Assembly: GCA_964501535.1 (NCBI GenBank)
Contig: CAZCSV010000001.1
Span: 62,001 to 126,000 of the forward strand
DNA: 64,000 nucleotides
Direction of reading: 5' to 3'
Origin: FEN-1279 sp964501535
Lineage (GTDB): Bacteria; Bacteroidota; Ignavibacteria; Tepidaquicellales; Tepidaquicellaceae
A program made the position numbers and the translations under genes. Position 1 is the first letter of the stretch. Each line of letters begins with the position of its first letter. This document shows positions 41,029 through 49,300 of this stretch, piece after piece. Below the pieces are notes generated by a model that saw only the letters and a list, made by a program, of their open reading frames with translations, ran no database searches and was not told the origin of the DNA.

Positions 41029-43134
41029 ATGTCTGGAAAATTTGACGGATTCTTTTATCCTGTATCAATCGCTATCGTAGGTGCATCTTCAAAAGAGAAA
41101 ACTCTTGGCTGGGAATTAATGAAAAATCTCTTGAAATTCGGTTACAAAGGAAAAATTTTCCCCGTAAATCCGAAGGCCGATTATATTCAAAATGTTAAGG
41201 TTTATGCCTCCCTTACTGCAATTGAAGATGACGTCGACCTCGCTATTATTATGGTCGCAAAACAATTTGTGCTTGCCTCTATCGATGACTGCATTAAAAA
41301 GAATATTAAAAATATTATCGTGATTACTGCCGGATTTAAAGAAGTTGGCGAAGAAGGAAAAGAAATGGAAAAACTGCTTATGGAAAAAATCCATAAACAC
41401 AATATTAGAATGGTCGGACCTAATTGCATGGGTATCATAAATACCAAAACGGGTGTAATGATGAACGGAACTTTTGTTCAGGGCGTGCCTAATCCCGGCG
41501 GAATCGGATTTGTCTCTCAAAGCGGTGCACTTGGTGCCGCCGTTCTGAGAATCTTGAAAAACAAGGATGTTGGATTTGCGCAATTTTTAAGCATCGGCAA
41601 TAAAGCTGATGTTGATGAAAATGATTTGATGGATTATTGGAGGGATAATGAAGATGTGAAAGTTATCACTTTATATCTTGAAAGTTTTGGGAATGCAAGA
41701 AAATTTATGGAAACTGCTAAAACCGTTACTAAGAAAAAACCCGTGATTGCTGTAAAAGCAGCACGTACTGCCGCAGGGATGAAAGCGGCCTCTTCTCATA
41801 CCGGTGCCCTGGCTTCGGCGGATGCCGTTGCTGATGCCATTTTTGAACAAAGCGGCGTTATTAGAGTTTCTTCGGTTGATGAACTTTTTGACCTAGCAAA
41901 ATCTTTCGACAGGACTATTCTGCCTGAAGGTAATCGCGTGGGAATTCTGACTAATGCAGGAGGTCCTGCAATTTTAACCGTAGACGAAGCTCATAATTCC
42001 GGATTGCAGGTACCTGACCTTTCAGCTTCTACCCGAGACAAACTTCACGAAATTTTAGTTCCTGAAGCTGCATTCCTTAATCCTGTGGATGTGCTTCCGC
42101 CTGCGACCGCTGAGGTCTATGGAAAAGCAACCGGGATAATGCTCGCCGATGAAAATATTGATGCGGGAATAATTATACTCGGACCTCCTCTGATGCATGA
42201 TACACTTGAAATCGGTAAATCGATATGCAAAGCGGCAATGAATTCGGGAAAATGCGTTACTGTGGTGTTGATGTCTCAGGATGATATTATTCCTAAACTT
42301 GCTGACGCTGTTCCGGGGCATCCTCCTTTGTTTAATAACTGCGAAGCAGCTGCTAAAGCAATAGGTCAGATGCATAAATATAAAATCTTCAGAGAAAAAT
42401 TGGATGGCTCGTTCAGAAGCTATTCTAAAGAAAAAAAAGCTGTCGAAGATGTCCTGAAGAAATATAAAAACAAGGAAACATATCTCGACTTCGATGATGT
42501 CGTAAAAATATTAAAGGCTTATGAACTTCCTGTCGTCGAATCTTATTTCGCAAGGAATGTGCAGGAGTCGGTGGATATGGCTGATAAAATCGGTTACCCC
42601 GTGGTCATAAAAGTTGCGGGAAAAAAACTCGTCCATAAATCCGATGTCGGCGGCGTTGTCGTCGATATTAAAAATCTAGAAGAATTGATTCAGGCTGAGA
42701 ACAGGGTCATAGCAGGTTTGAAAGAAAAGGGGATTGATAACCATCTCGAAGGTTTTACTCTCCAACCCTTTGTTAAAGGCGGAACTGAAACTATCCTTGG
42801 TGTAATGAAAGATTCTAATGCCGGACATCTGGTTGCTTTTGGAATGGGTGGAATTATGGTGGAAGTGATGAAAGATGTTAAATTCAAACTGCTTCCCGTT
42901 AATGATTTGGAAGCGGAAGAACTGATTAAATCTGTTAATGCTTATAAAATATTAAAAGGAATAAGAGGAAATCCTCCCGTCGATTTGGAATTCGTGAAAG
43001 AAAATATTTTGAGATTGTCGCACCTGGTTAATGATTTCCCGCAAATAGTTGAACTTGATTTGAATCCGTTTGTGTTTTCTCATTTGAAGGATAAATGTAA
43101 AATTCTTGATGCAAGAATAAAAATAAAATCATAA
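41029..43134 (+). CDS. ADP-forming acetate/acyl-CoA synthetase (alpha-beta fusion)
   Basis: A 701-residue NDP-forming acyl-CoA synthetase. CoA-binding domain about 5-130 (GASSKEKTLGWEL), succinyl-CoA ligase-like domains about 145-450, and ATP-grasp domain about 475-700. The phosphohistidine is His257 in SSHTGAL, and the second His is in VHKSDVGG (His536). Such enzymes make ATP from acetyl-CoA or branched acyl-CoA and ADP. It is a paralogue of 37213-39924 without the GNAT domain. QueD follows after 9 bp. Direction and substrate in vivo are unknown. Confidence 0.92.
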   Translation: MSGKFDGFFYPVSIAIVGASSKEKTLGWELMKNLLKFGYKGKIFPVNPKADYIQNVKVYASLTAIEDDVDLAIIMVAKQFVLASIDDCIKKNIKNIIVITAGFKEVGEEGKEMEKLLMEKIHKHNIRMVGPNCMGIINTKTGVMMNGTFVQGVPNPGGIGFVSQSGALGAAVLRILKNKDVGFAQFLSIGNKADVDENDLMDYWRDNEDVKVITLYLESFGNARKFMETAKTVTKKKPVIAVKAARTAAGMKAASSHTGALASADAVADAIFEQSGVIRVSSVDELFDLAKSFDRTILPEGNRVGILTNAGGPAILTVDEAHNSGLQVPDLSASTRDKLHEILVPEAAFLNPVDVLPPATAEVYGKATGIMLADENIDAGIIILGPPLMHDTLEIGKSICKAAMNSGKCVTVVLMSQDDIIPKLADAVPGHPPLFNNCEAAAKAIGQMHKYKIFREKLDGSFRSYSKEKKAVEDVLKKYKNKETYLDFDDVVKILKAYELPVVESYFARNVQESVDMADKIGYPVVIKVAGKKLVHKSDVGGVVVDIKNLEELIQAENRVIAGLKEKGIDNHLEGFTLQPFVKGGTETILGVMKDSNAGHLVAFGMGGIMVEVMKDVKFKLLPVNDLEAEELIKSVNAYKILKGIRGNPPVDLEFVKENILRLSHLVNDFPQIVELDLNPFVFSHLKDKCKILDARIKIKS

Positions 43135-43143
43135 ATATAAGTT

Positions 43144-43569
43144 ATGAAAATAGCTAAGGAATTTCGATGGGAGATGGGACATCGCCTCCTGTTTCATAAA
43201 GGACTGTGTAATAATTTTCACGGTCATTCCTATAAAATGATAGTCGAAGTGGAAGGAGAACCTTTGAAAAATGGTATGGTGATTGATTTCTACGACCTTG
43301 GAAAAATAATTAATCCGATAATTGAAAAATATGACCACGCATTCCTGTGCTGGAAAGGGGATAAGGTGATAAAAAATTTCCTGGTTAAAAATAAAATGAA
43401 ACACGTTATATCGGATTACCAATCTACCGTTGAAAATATATGTATGGATTTTCTTTACAAAATTTCCGCAAAACTTAAAGAAAAGAAATATGGAAATATT
43501 TGTAAGGTTAATGTTAAAATTCAGGAAACACCGAATTCATATGCAGAAAAGGGGATTGAACTGAGATAA
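43144..43569 (+). CDS. queD: 6-carboxy-5,6,7,8-tetrahydropterin synthase (QueD/PTPS family)
   Basis: A 141-residue enzyme of the queuosine precursor pathway (7,8-dihydroneopterin triphosphate to carboxytetrahydropterin). Zinc ligands are His13 (MGHRL), His26 and His28 (FHGHSY); the catalytic Cys22 is in GLCNNFHGH. YDHAFL (about 70-75) supplies the Asp-His pair, and ETPNSYAEK near the end binds the pterin. queC, queE and folE are not in the window. The gene abuts an opposing M23 peptidase gene with 4 bp between stop codons. Confidence 0.92.
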   Translation: MKIAKEFRWEMGHRLLFHKGLCNNFHGHSYKMIVEVEGEPLKNGMVIDFYDLGKIINPIIEKYDHAFLCWKGDKVIKNFLVKNKMKHVISDYQSTVENICMDFLYKISAKLKEKKYGNICKVNVKIQETPNSYAEKGIELR

Positions 43570-43573
43570 AATA

Positions 43574-44293
43574 CTATTGCTTTTTCCTCTCCAGATTTCT
43601 TAAATCATCCGTAAGCTTCTCTGGCAGAGGATATCCGTCTTCGATGTATAATAAAGCAATATGTAAATGCGTTATGTTTGCAGGCAGTATGGTCTGCCTG
43701 CCCGTCCTGCCGACTTCTCCGATTTTATCGCCTGTGTTAATTATATCTCCCGGCTTTTTGAATACTTTGCTTAAATGTGAATAATATAAAAGTTTTTTGT
43801 TCGTTACATCATAAATGCGTATGTATTTCCCCGCTCTTAAAATCGAACCCGGCTCCCAGGTCGTATCTGTTGCAACTACAACTCCGCTTGACATGCTTAC
43901 AACATCTACCGGCTTTCCGGTTGAATCATCCAAACAGTCTTTGTTTGTATCTGCAATCATTATATCGTTTGCAGGATGATTCCATGATTTATTCCCGTCA
44001 AAATAGTCGTATGATATGTCGTTGAAATCGTTCCCGCCGTTTCTGAATGCAATCTTTGAATAGTCCCTCAACGGGAAAACCCAGTCTTCTCTTTTAACAT
44101 ATTTCCCTTTATTAGTGTAAAAATAATTTATTGCTTCTTTTTCATATATCTGGATTAATATTATTGCATCTTCTTTCTTTATGTTTCCTATGACAATTTT
44201 TTTGTCTAATGAATTCCATTTGTCAAAAACACCTGAACTGTCGGCAAAGACATTACCAGCAATAAATAATATGAATAAATAAAATATTTTCAA
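43574..44293 (-). CDS. M23-family peptidoglycan endopeptidase
   Basis: A 239-residue secreted LytM-type metallopeptidase. Signal peptide about 1-17 (MKIFYLFILFIAGNVFA). The zinc-binding HxxxD motif is in HPANDIM and the C-terminal HxH is in THLHIAL; KKLLYYSHLSKV and IGEVGRTGRQ form the intervening strands. It should cleave peptide cross-links in the cell wall or act as an amidase activator. The start appears to be TTG. A 116-bp AT-rich gap separates it from the upstream aconitase gene. Confidence 0.88.
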   Translation of the reverse strand: MKIFYLFILFIAGNVFADSSGVFDKWNSLDKKIVIGNIKKEDAIILIQIYEKEAINYFYTNKGKYVKREDWVFPLRDYSKIAFRNGGNDFNDISYDYFDGNKSWNHPANDIMIADTNKDCLDDSTGKPVDVVSMSSGVVVATDTTWEPGSILRAGKYIRIYDVTNKKLLYYSHLSKVFKKPGDIINTGDKIGEVGRTGRQTILPANITHLHIALLYIEDGYPLPEKLTDDLRNLERKKQ

Positions 44294-44409
44294 ATGTACA
44301 AAATTCTTAATTCAAATATATAAATTCTGAATAAATTCTAATATCTAAATAAGAATTATTATATTTGAAAAAGAATATTAAATATTATAACTTAAACTTT
44401 TGTGTACTG

Positions 44410-46668
44410 CTAAATATTAAGATTTGTGTCCTTTGAAATTAGGTTCAAAGCAGAACCTGATTTAAACCATTCGATCTGCTGTTTGTTAAATGAATGGTTG
44501 AGTAAAATCTCCTCTGTATTCCCGTCACTATGTCTCGTTTTTAGTTTAATCTGCTTTCCGGGGATAAAATTTGTTAAATCCAAATCGAATTTGTCATCTT
44601 CTCTTATCTTCTCGTAATCATCGGGATTTGCAAACGTTAGAGGTAACATTCCTTGCTTTTTCAAATTTGTTTCGTGAATTCTTGCGAATGATTTTACTAT
44701 TATTGCTTTACCTCCGAGATACCTCGGCTCCATAGCTGCGTGTTCTCGTGATGAACCTTCTCCATAATTCTCTTCTCCTATCACTATCCATCCTGTTTTG
44801 TTTGCTTTATACTCGCGTGCGACCTTTGGAACTTCTTCGTATTTTCCTGTTATCAGATTCTTGACGGAATTCATCTTGCTGTTAAAGTAATTCACCGCAC
44901 CTATGAACATGTTGTTTGAGATGTTATCTATATGTCCCCTGTATTTCAGCCACGGTCCCGCCATTGATATGTGGTCAGTAGTGCATTTCCCTTTGACCTT
45001 TATTAATAAAACAAGATTTTTGAAATCCTTATTTAAATCAGGTTCCTCGAATGGCGGTAATTCCTGTAAACGATTACTATTAGGACTAATATTTACTTTA
45101 ATGTTACTCCCGCTTTTTGCAGGAGGAATATATCCGCTTACCCCCTGTAAAAACCCGTGTTCGGGCAATTCGTTACCCATTGGTTCATGAAGTCTTATCT
45201 TTTTTCCCTTCTCGTTTTCGATGAAATCGGTTAGAGGATTGAAAGTAAGTTTTCCCGCGAGCGAAATTGCCGTTACTATTTCTGGAGATGCTACAAATGA
45301 GTGTGTTGCAGGATTCCCGTCGTTCCTCTTTATAAAATTTCTGTTGTAGGATGTTATGATGGAATTTTTTTCGCCTTCTTTGACGTCATGCCTTTTCCAT
45401 TGCCCAATGCAAGGCCCGCAGGCGTTCGCAAGTACAAGACCGCCGATTTTTCCGAATACTTCCAGATGACCGTCTCTTTCTATTGTTGCTCGGATTTGTT
45501 CCGAACCCGGGGTTATTATAAATTCTGATTTGGCTTTTATTCCTTGCTCTAATGCCTGCTTTGCAACTGATGAAGAACGCTCCATGTCTTCGTATGAGGA
45601 ATTTGTACAACTGCCGATTAATCCTACTTTTATTTCTTCCGGATAATTATTTTTTAATACTGCATCCTTAAATTTTGAAATAGGATGAGCAAGATCGGGC
45701 GTAAATGGCCCGTTTATATGAGGCTCCAATTCGTCTAAATCAATTTCTATTATCTTGTCGTAATATTTAATACTTCCTTCGTCCGCTTTTAAATATTCTT
45801 TTATACTATCAGCCGTTTCGGCAATTTCTTTTCTTCCGGTCGCGACCAAATATCTGTACATTCTTTCATCATATGGGAATAGCGATGTCGTAGCTCCTAT
45901 TTCTGCTCCCATATTGCATATCGTTGCCTTACCTGTGCATGATATACTTTTTGTACCTTCTCCGAAATATTCTATTATGTAACCCGTTCCCCCTTTTACT
46001 GTTAGTATTCCCGCTAAATTTAATATTATATCTTTTGGTGATGTCCATCCTTTCATTTTTCCTTTTAAATGTACACCGAGAATTTTCGGGTATTTCAATT
46101 CCCAGGGCAACCCTGCCATAACATCTACTGCATCCGCTCCTCCTACACCTATTGCTATCATTCCCAGCCCTCCGGCATTCGGAGTGTGCGAATCCGTTCC
46201 TATCATCATTCCTCCCGGAAATGCGTAATTTTCTAGAACAACTTGGTGTATTATTCCCGCACCGGGTTTCCAGAATCCTATCCCGTATTTTTGAGATACC
46301 GATTCAAGGAAATCGTATACTTCTTTGTTGTCTGAATTTGCTCTCAGTAAATCATTCTCTGCTCCGGTCTCTGCTTGTATTAAGTGGTCGCAATGTACCG
46401 TAGACGGTACGGATACTCTTGGTATCCCTGCTGACATAAATTGAAGTAAAGCCATTTGAGCGGTGGCATCTTGCATAGCAACCCTGTCAGGCCTGAAATC
46501 TGCGAAATCTACCCCTTTTTTATGAATTTTTATTGCATCATCATATAAATGAGCATATAATATTTTTTCTGCATAAGTCATTTCTCTCCCAAATACATTT
46601 TTTGCTTTGTCTATTTTATCTTTGAACGTCTTATATACTTTTTTGGTGAGCTCTAAATCGAATAACAT
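44410..46668 (-). CDS. acn: Aconitate hydratase (mitochondrial type)
   Basis: A 752-residue [4Fe-4S] TCA-cycle enzyme interconverting citrate and isocitrate. The cluster cysteines lie in IGSCTNSSYED (near residue 353) and in ANACGPCIGQW (near 416 and 419). GTDSHTPNAGGLG and the swivel-domain motif GEENYGEGSSREHAAMEPRY are also present. Length and motif order match mitochondrial AcnM-type enzymes rather than AcnB. A GGGAG ribosome-binding site (46676-46680, minus strand) supports the start. It lies 21 bp after the YyaL-like gene. Confidence 0.95.
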   Translation of the reverse strand: MLFDLELTKKVYKTFKDKIDKAKNVFGREMTYAEKILYAHLYDDAIKIHKKGVDFADFRPDRVAMQDATAQMALLQFMSAGIPRVSVPSTVHCDHLIQAETGAENDLLRANSDNKEVYDFLESVSQKYGIGFWKPGAGIIHQVVLENYAFPGGMMIGTDSHTPNAGGLGMIAIGVGGADAVDVMAGLPWELKYPKILGVHLKGKMKGWTSPKDIILNLAGILTVKGGTGYIIEYFGEGTKSISCTGKATICNMGAEIGATTSLFPYDERMYRYLVATGRKEIAETADSIKEYLKADEGSIKYYDKIIEIDLDELEPHINGPFTPDLAHPISKFKDAVLKNNYPEEIKVGLIGSCTNSSYEDMERSSSVAKQALEQGIKAKSEFIITPGSEQIRATIERDGHLEVFGKIGGLVLANACGPCIGQWKRHDVKEGEKNSIITSYNRNFIKRNDGNPATHSFVASPEIVTAISLAGKLTFNPLTDFIENEKGKKIRLHEPMGNELPEHGFLQGVSGYIPPAKSGSNIKVNISPNSNRLQELPPFEEPDLNKDFKNLVLLIKVKGKCTTDHISMAGPWLKYRGHIDNISNNMFIGAVNYFNSKMNSVKNLITGKYEEVPKVAREYKANKTGWIVIGEENYGEGSSREHAAMEPRYLGGKAIIVKSFARIHETNLKKQGMLPLTFANPDDYEKIREDDKFDLDLTNFIPGKQIKLKTRHSDGNTEEILLNHSFNKQQIEWFKSGSALNLISKDTNLNI

Positions 46669-46689
46669 TATGTTTCTCCCGTTATATAT

Positions 46690-48783
46690 TTATAATATTT
46701 TTTTTAAATCTTCTGTATTATCCACCGGAAGATTGCACCGCTGGTTTTCGCATACGTATACTTTTATTTTATCGTAACTGTCAACAATTTCTCTGATGTA
46801 TTCTGAATATGACTCAAGTCCCTTTGTTGCGTGTATCAAAATTTCGAAAGGTATATATTTGCTTTTAATGTAATTTATCATTTCTTCGAGACCTTTATTT
46901 CTAATGTCTCCGGTGAAAATAATTTCTTTAGGACTGCTTAAACTAAACAATATGTTGTTTAACATCAAGGGGCTCGAAAAATGTAAATTATCTATTTCGG
47001 GATAAAAATACTCTATGCTGGCTTCGGCAATATCTGTCAGTTCTTTCTTTCCTGTTATGTAACCGATTCTTAATAAATTTTCTAACATAACTGAATTTCC
47101 CGATGGTTCTGCACCATCGTATATATCTTTTGTCCTTAAAATTACATCTTCGGCGGATTGCTCAGTGTCGTAAAAACCTGAATTTGCTTTATCGAAAAAT
47201 TTTTCGATTGCTATGTTTGTAATCTCTGCTGCAAATTTTAAATAATTTTCCTCGAAAGTTGTTACGTACAAATCCAATAATGCCTTAATGAAAAACGAAT
47301 AATCTTCTAATGTCCCTTGATATTTTGTTTCGTTGTCTCTGAATCTGTGATATAATACCTTTTCCTTCTCTCTCCATAAATTTTTCTTTATGAATGAACA
47401 GCTTTTAATTGCGGATTCCAGATATCTTTCATTCTTGGTCTTGCTGTAACCTTTTGCAAATGCACTTATCATTAAACTGTTCCATGATGTTAATATTTTA
47501 TCGTCTAAGTGGGGTCTTATCCTCTCAATTCTTTTTTCTGATAATGTTCTTTTTGATTTGCTGATTATTTTTTTTACTTCATCCGCAGATTTGTTGAATG
47601 ACTTTGATGCATCGAATATATCGTTTGCTAAATATAAAACATTTTTGTTCTTGAATATGTTGTGAGGATCTGAAATTGTGTTGCCTTCGTGTTTGATTCC
47701 GTATATGTCGCAGAATAAACGTGCATCATTTTTTCCAAGAATTTCTTCGATTTGATTTTTCTGCCACGTGTAGTAAAATCCCTCTTCCTTTTTTTCTGGA
47801 AATGATTCGTCTGTTGCACTTTCTGCATCTTCTGCGGAAAAATATCCTCCGTTCTTATTTGAGAGATTTCTTAATACATAATCTAAAGTTTCGTTTCCGT
47901 AATTGAGAAAATATGTATCTTTCGTTATTGAATAAACATCGAATAAAATCGAAGAAACCTGTGCCTGGTCGTATAGCATTTTTTCGAAATGCGGTACCCG
48001 CCAGTACACATCTACTGCATATCTGTGAAATCCTCCTCCGAGATGGTCGTAAATTCCTCCCGCACACATTTTCTTAACTGTGAAAGTAACCATATCGAGA
48101 GCTTCTGTATTGTTATATTGATAATATAAAGAAAGAAGGTAGTTTAAAATAACTGGCCTTGGAAATTTATTTATGCTCCCGAAACCTCCGTTTTCGTAAT
48201 CAAATACATTTTTTATCGTTTCAAAGGATTTCTCGAAAATTTCATCGTCGATTTGAATTTTTTTATTGCTTTTTTTACTTAATCTGCTGTTTAATAATTC
48301 GTAAATTTTTTCGCTGCTTGTTATTATTTCTTGTTTCTTATTCTCCCAGAGATTATGTATCTGCTCGATAATATCTCTAAAACCTGCCCGCCCGTATTTT
48401 GCCTCTGGGGGGATGTATGTTGCACCGTAAAATGGTTTTAAATCTGGAGTGAGAAACATATTCATCGGCCATCCGCCGGCACCCGTCATGGATTGTAGAG
48501 CAGTCATATATACTCTGTCAATATCTGGTCTCTCCTCTCTGTCAACTTTAATATTTATAAAATATTTGTTTAACAAATCAGCAATCTCTTTGTTTTCGAA
48601 ACTCTCCCTCTCCATTACATGACACCAATAACAGGTGGAGTATCCTATTGAAAGAAAAATTGGCTTTCCTGTCTCTTCTGCAATCTTGTGTGTTTCATTG
48701 TTCCATGCGTGCCAGTTCACTGGATTATGAGAATGCTGCAATAAATACGGACTTTTTTCGTTAATGAGATTATTTTTATACAT
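46690..48783 (-). CDS. Thioredoxin-domain protein of the YyaL/SSP411 (DUF255) family
   Basis: About 697 residues from the first ATG (48783); a GTG at 48801 would add six. The N-terminal thioredoxin-like domain contains NPVNWHAW, SIGYSTCYWCHVMERESF with a CxxC, and REERPDIDR. The remaining ~500 residues form an alpha/alpha toroid like N-acylglucosamine 2-epimerases (YDHLGGGFHRYAVD, WRVPHFEKMLYDQAQ). The family is widespread and its exact activity is not established. Probably co-transcribed with aconitase. Confidence 0.92.
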   Translation of the reverse strand: MYKNNLINEKSPYLLQHSHNPVNWHAWNNETHKIAEETGKPIFLSIGYSTCYWCHVMERESFENKEIADLLNKYFINIKVDREERPDIDRVYMTALQSMTGAGGWPMNMFLTPDLKPFYGATYIPPEAKYGRAGFRDIIEQIHNLWENKKQEIITSSEKIYELLNSRLSKKSNKKIQIDDEIFEKSFETIKNVFDYENGGFGSINKFPRPVILNYLLSLYYQYNNTEALDMVTFTVKKMCAGGIYDHLGGGFHRYAVDVYWRVPHFEKMLYDQAQVSSILFDVYSITKDTYFLNYGNETLDYVLRNLSNKNGGYFSAEDAESATDESFPEKKEEGFYYTWQKNQIEEILGKNDARLFCDIYGIKHEGNTISDPHNIFKNKNVLYLANDIFDASKSFNKSADEVKKIISKSKRTLSEKRIERIRPHLDDKILTSWNSLMISAFAKGYSKTKNERYLESAIKSCSFIKKNLWREKEKVLYHRFRDNETKYQGTLEDYSFFIKALLDLYVTTFEENYLKFAAEITNIAIEKFFDKANSGFYDTEQSAEDVILRTKDIYDGAEPSGNSVMLENLLRIGYITGKKELTDIAEASIEYFYPEIDNLHFSSPLMLNNILFSLSSPKEIIFTGDIRNKGLEEMINYIKSKYIPFEILIHATKGLESYSEYIREIVDSYDKIKVYVCENQRCNLPVDNTEDLKKIL

Positions 48784-48920
48784 TTTTTTGGAAATTTTCA
48801 CAACATTTAATATTTACAACAATTTATATCCAAAAATAATTCTTAAAATTGGTAAAAAGTTTAACTTTTTTTTGTAAATTCACTTTTTTATATTGCTGTA
48901 AATTAAATATAACCAATATA

Positions 48921-49220
48921 ATGACAAAAATAATATTTGAAGTAAATTATAGCATTTACCCGGGTAAACGTGATAGTTATCTTGAGGAGATAGAAAAATT
49001 AAAGAGTTATATTAAGGAAATGACTGAAAAGGATTATTATGTATATGAAGATTCGAAAAGGAAAAATAATTTTTCGGAAATTATTTTTTTCGAATCAAAT
49101 GAAGATTTTGACAATTTTGAAGATATGCAGGATGATAAAATAAAGGAAATGATGAGCAGTATTATCAATAACTATGTCATCGAGAAGAAAGTAAATTACA
49201 TAATAAAAGAAGAAATCTAA
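48921..49220 (+). CDS. Small ferredoxin-like (antibiotic biosynthesis monooxygenase-like) protein
   Basis: 99 residues from the ATG at 48921; the frame is open to 48849, but the added residues are a low-complexity F/K/L stretch. The pattern 'IIFEVNYSIYPGKRDSYLEEIEKL ... YYVYEDSKRKNNFSEIIFFESNEDFDNFE' has the beta-alpha-beta-beta layout of dimeric alpha/beta-barrel (ABM/EthD-like) proteins. No catalytic residue can be named. It is divergent from the YyaL-like gene and followed by a terminator. Confidence 0.6.
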   Translation: MTKIIFEVNYSIYPGKRDSYLEEIEKLKSYIKEMTEKDYYVYEDSKRKNNFSEIIFFESNEDFDNFEDMQDDKIKEMMSSIINNYVIEKKVNYIIKEEI

Positions 49221-49271
49221 TATATAGTTAAATCAAATTTCAGAAAATAATTTACACTTTTTGTATTTCTT

Positions 49272-49296
49272 AAGTAGCTTTAAATAGCTACTTTTT
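49272..49296 (+). terminator. Hairpin with T run 4 nt before the pgpH start
   Basis: AAGTAGCT and AGCTACTT form an 8-bp stem with a 6-nt loop and then TTT. It ends only 4 nt before the ATG at 49301. Confidence 0.65.
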
Positions 49297-49300
49297 ATTT

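Noticed and set aside
48849..48920. 24-codon N-terminal extension of the 99-aa ferredoxin-like protein
   Set aside because: Low-complexity sequence that does not fit the fold; the ATG at 48921 is the natural start.
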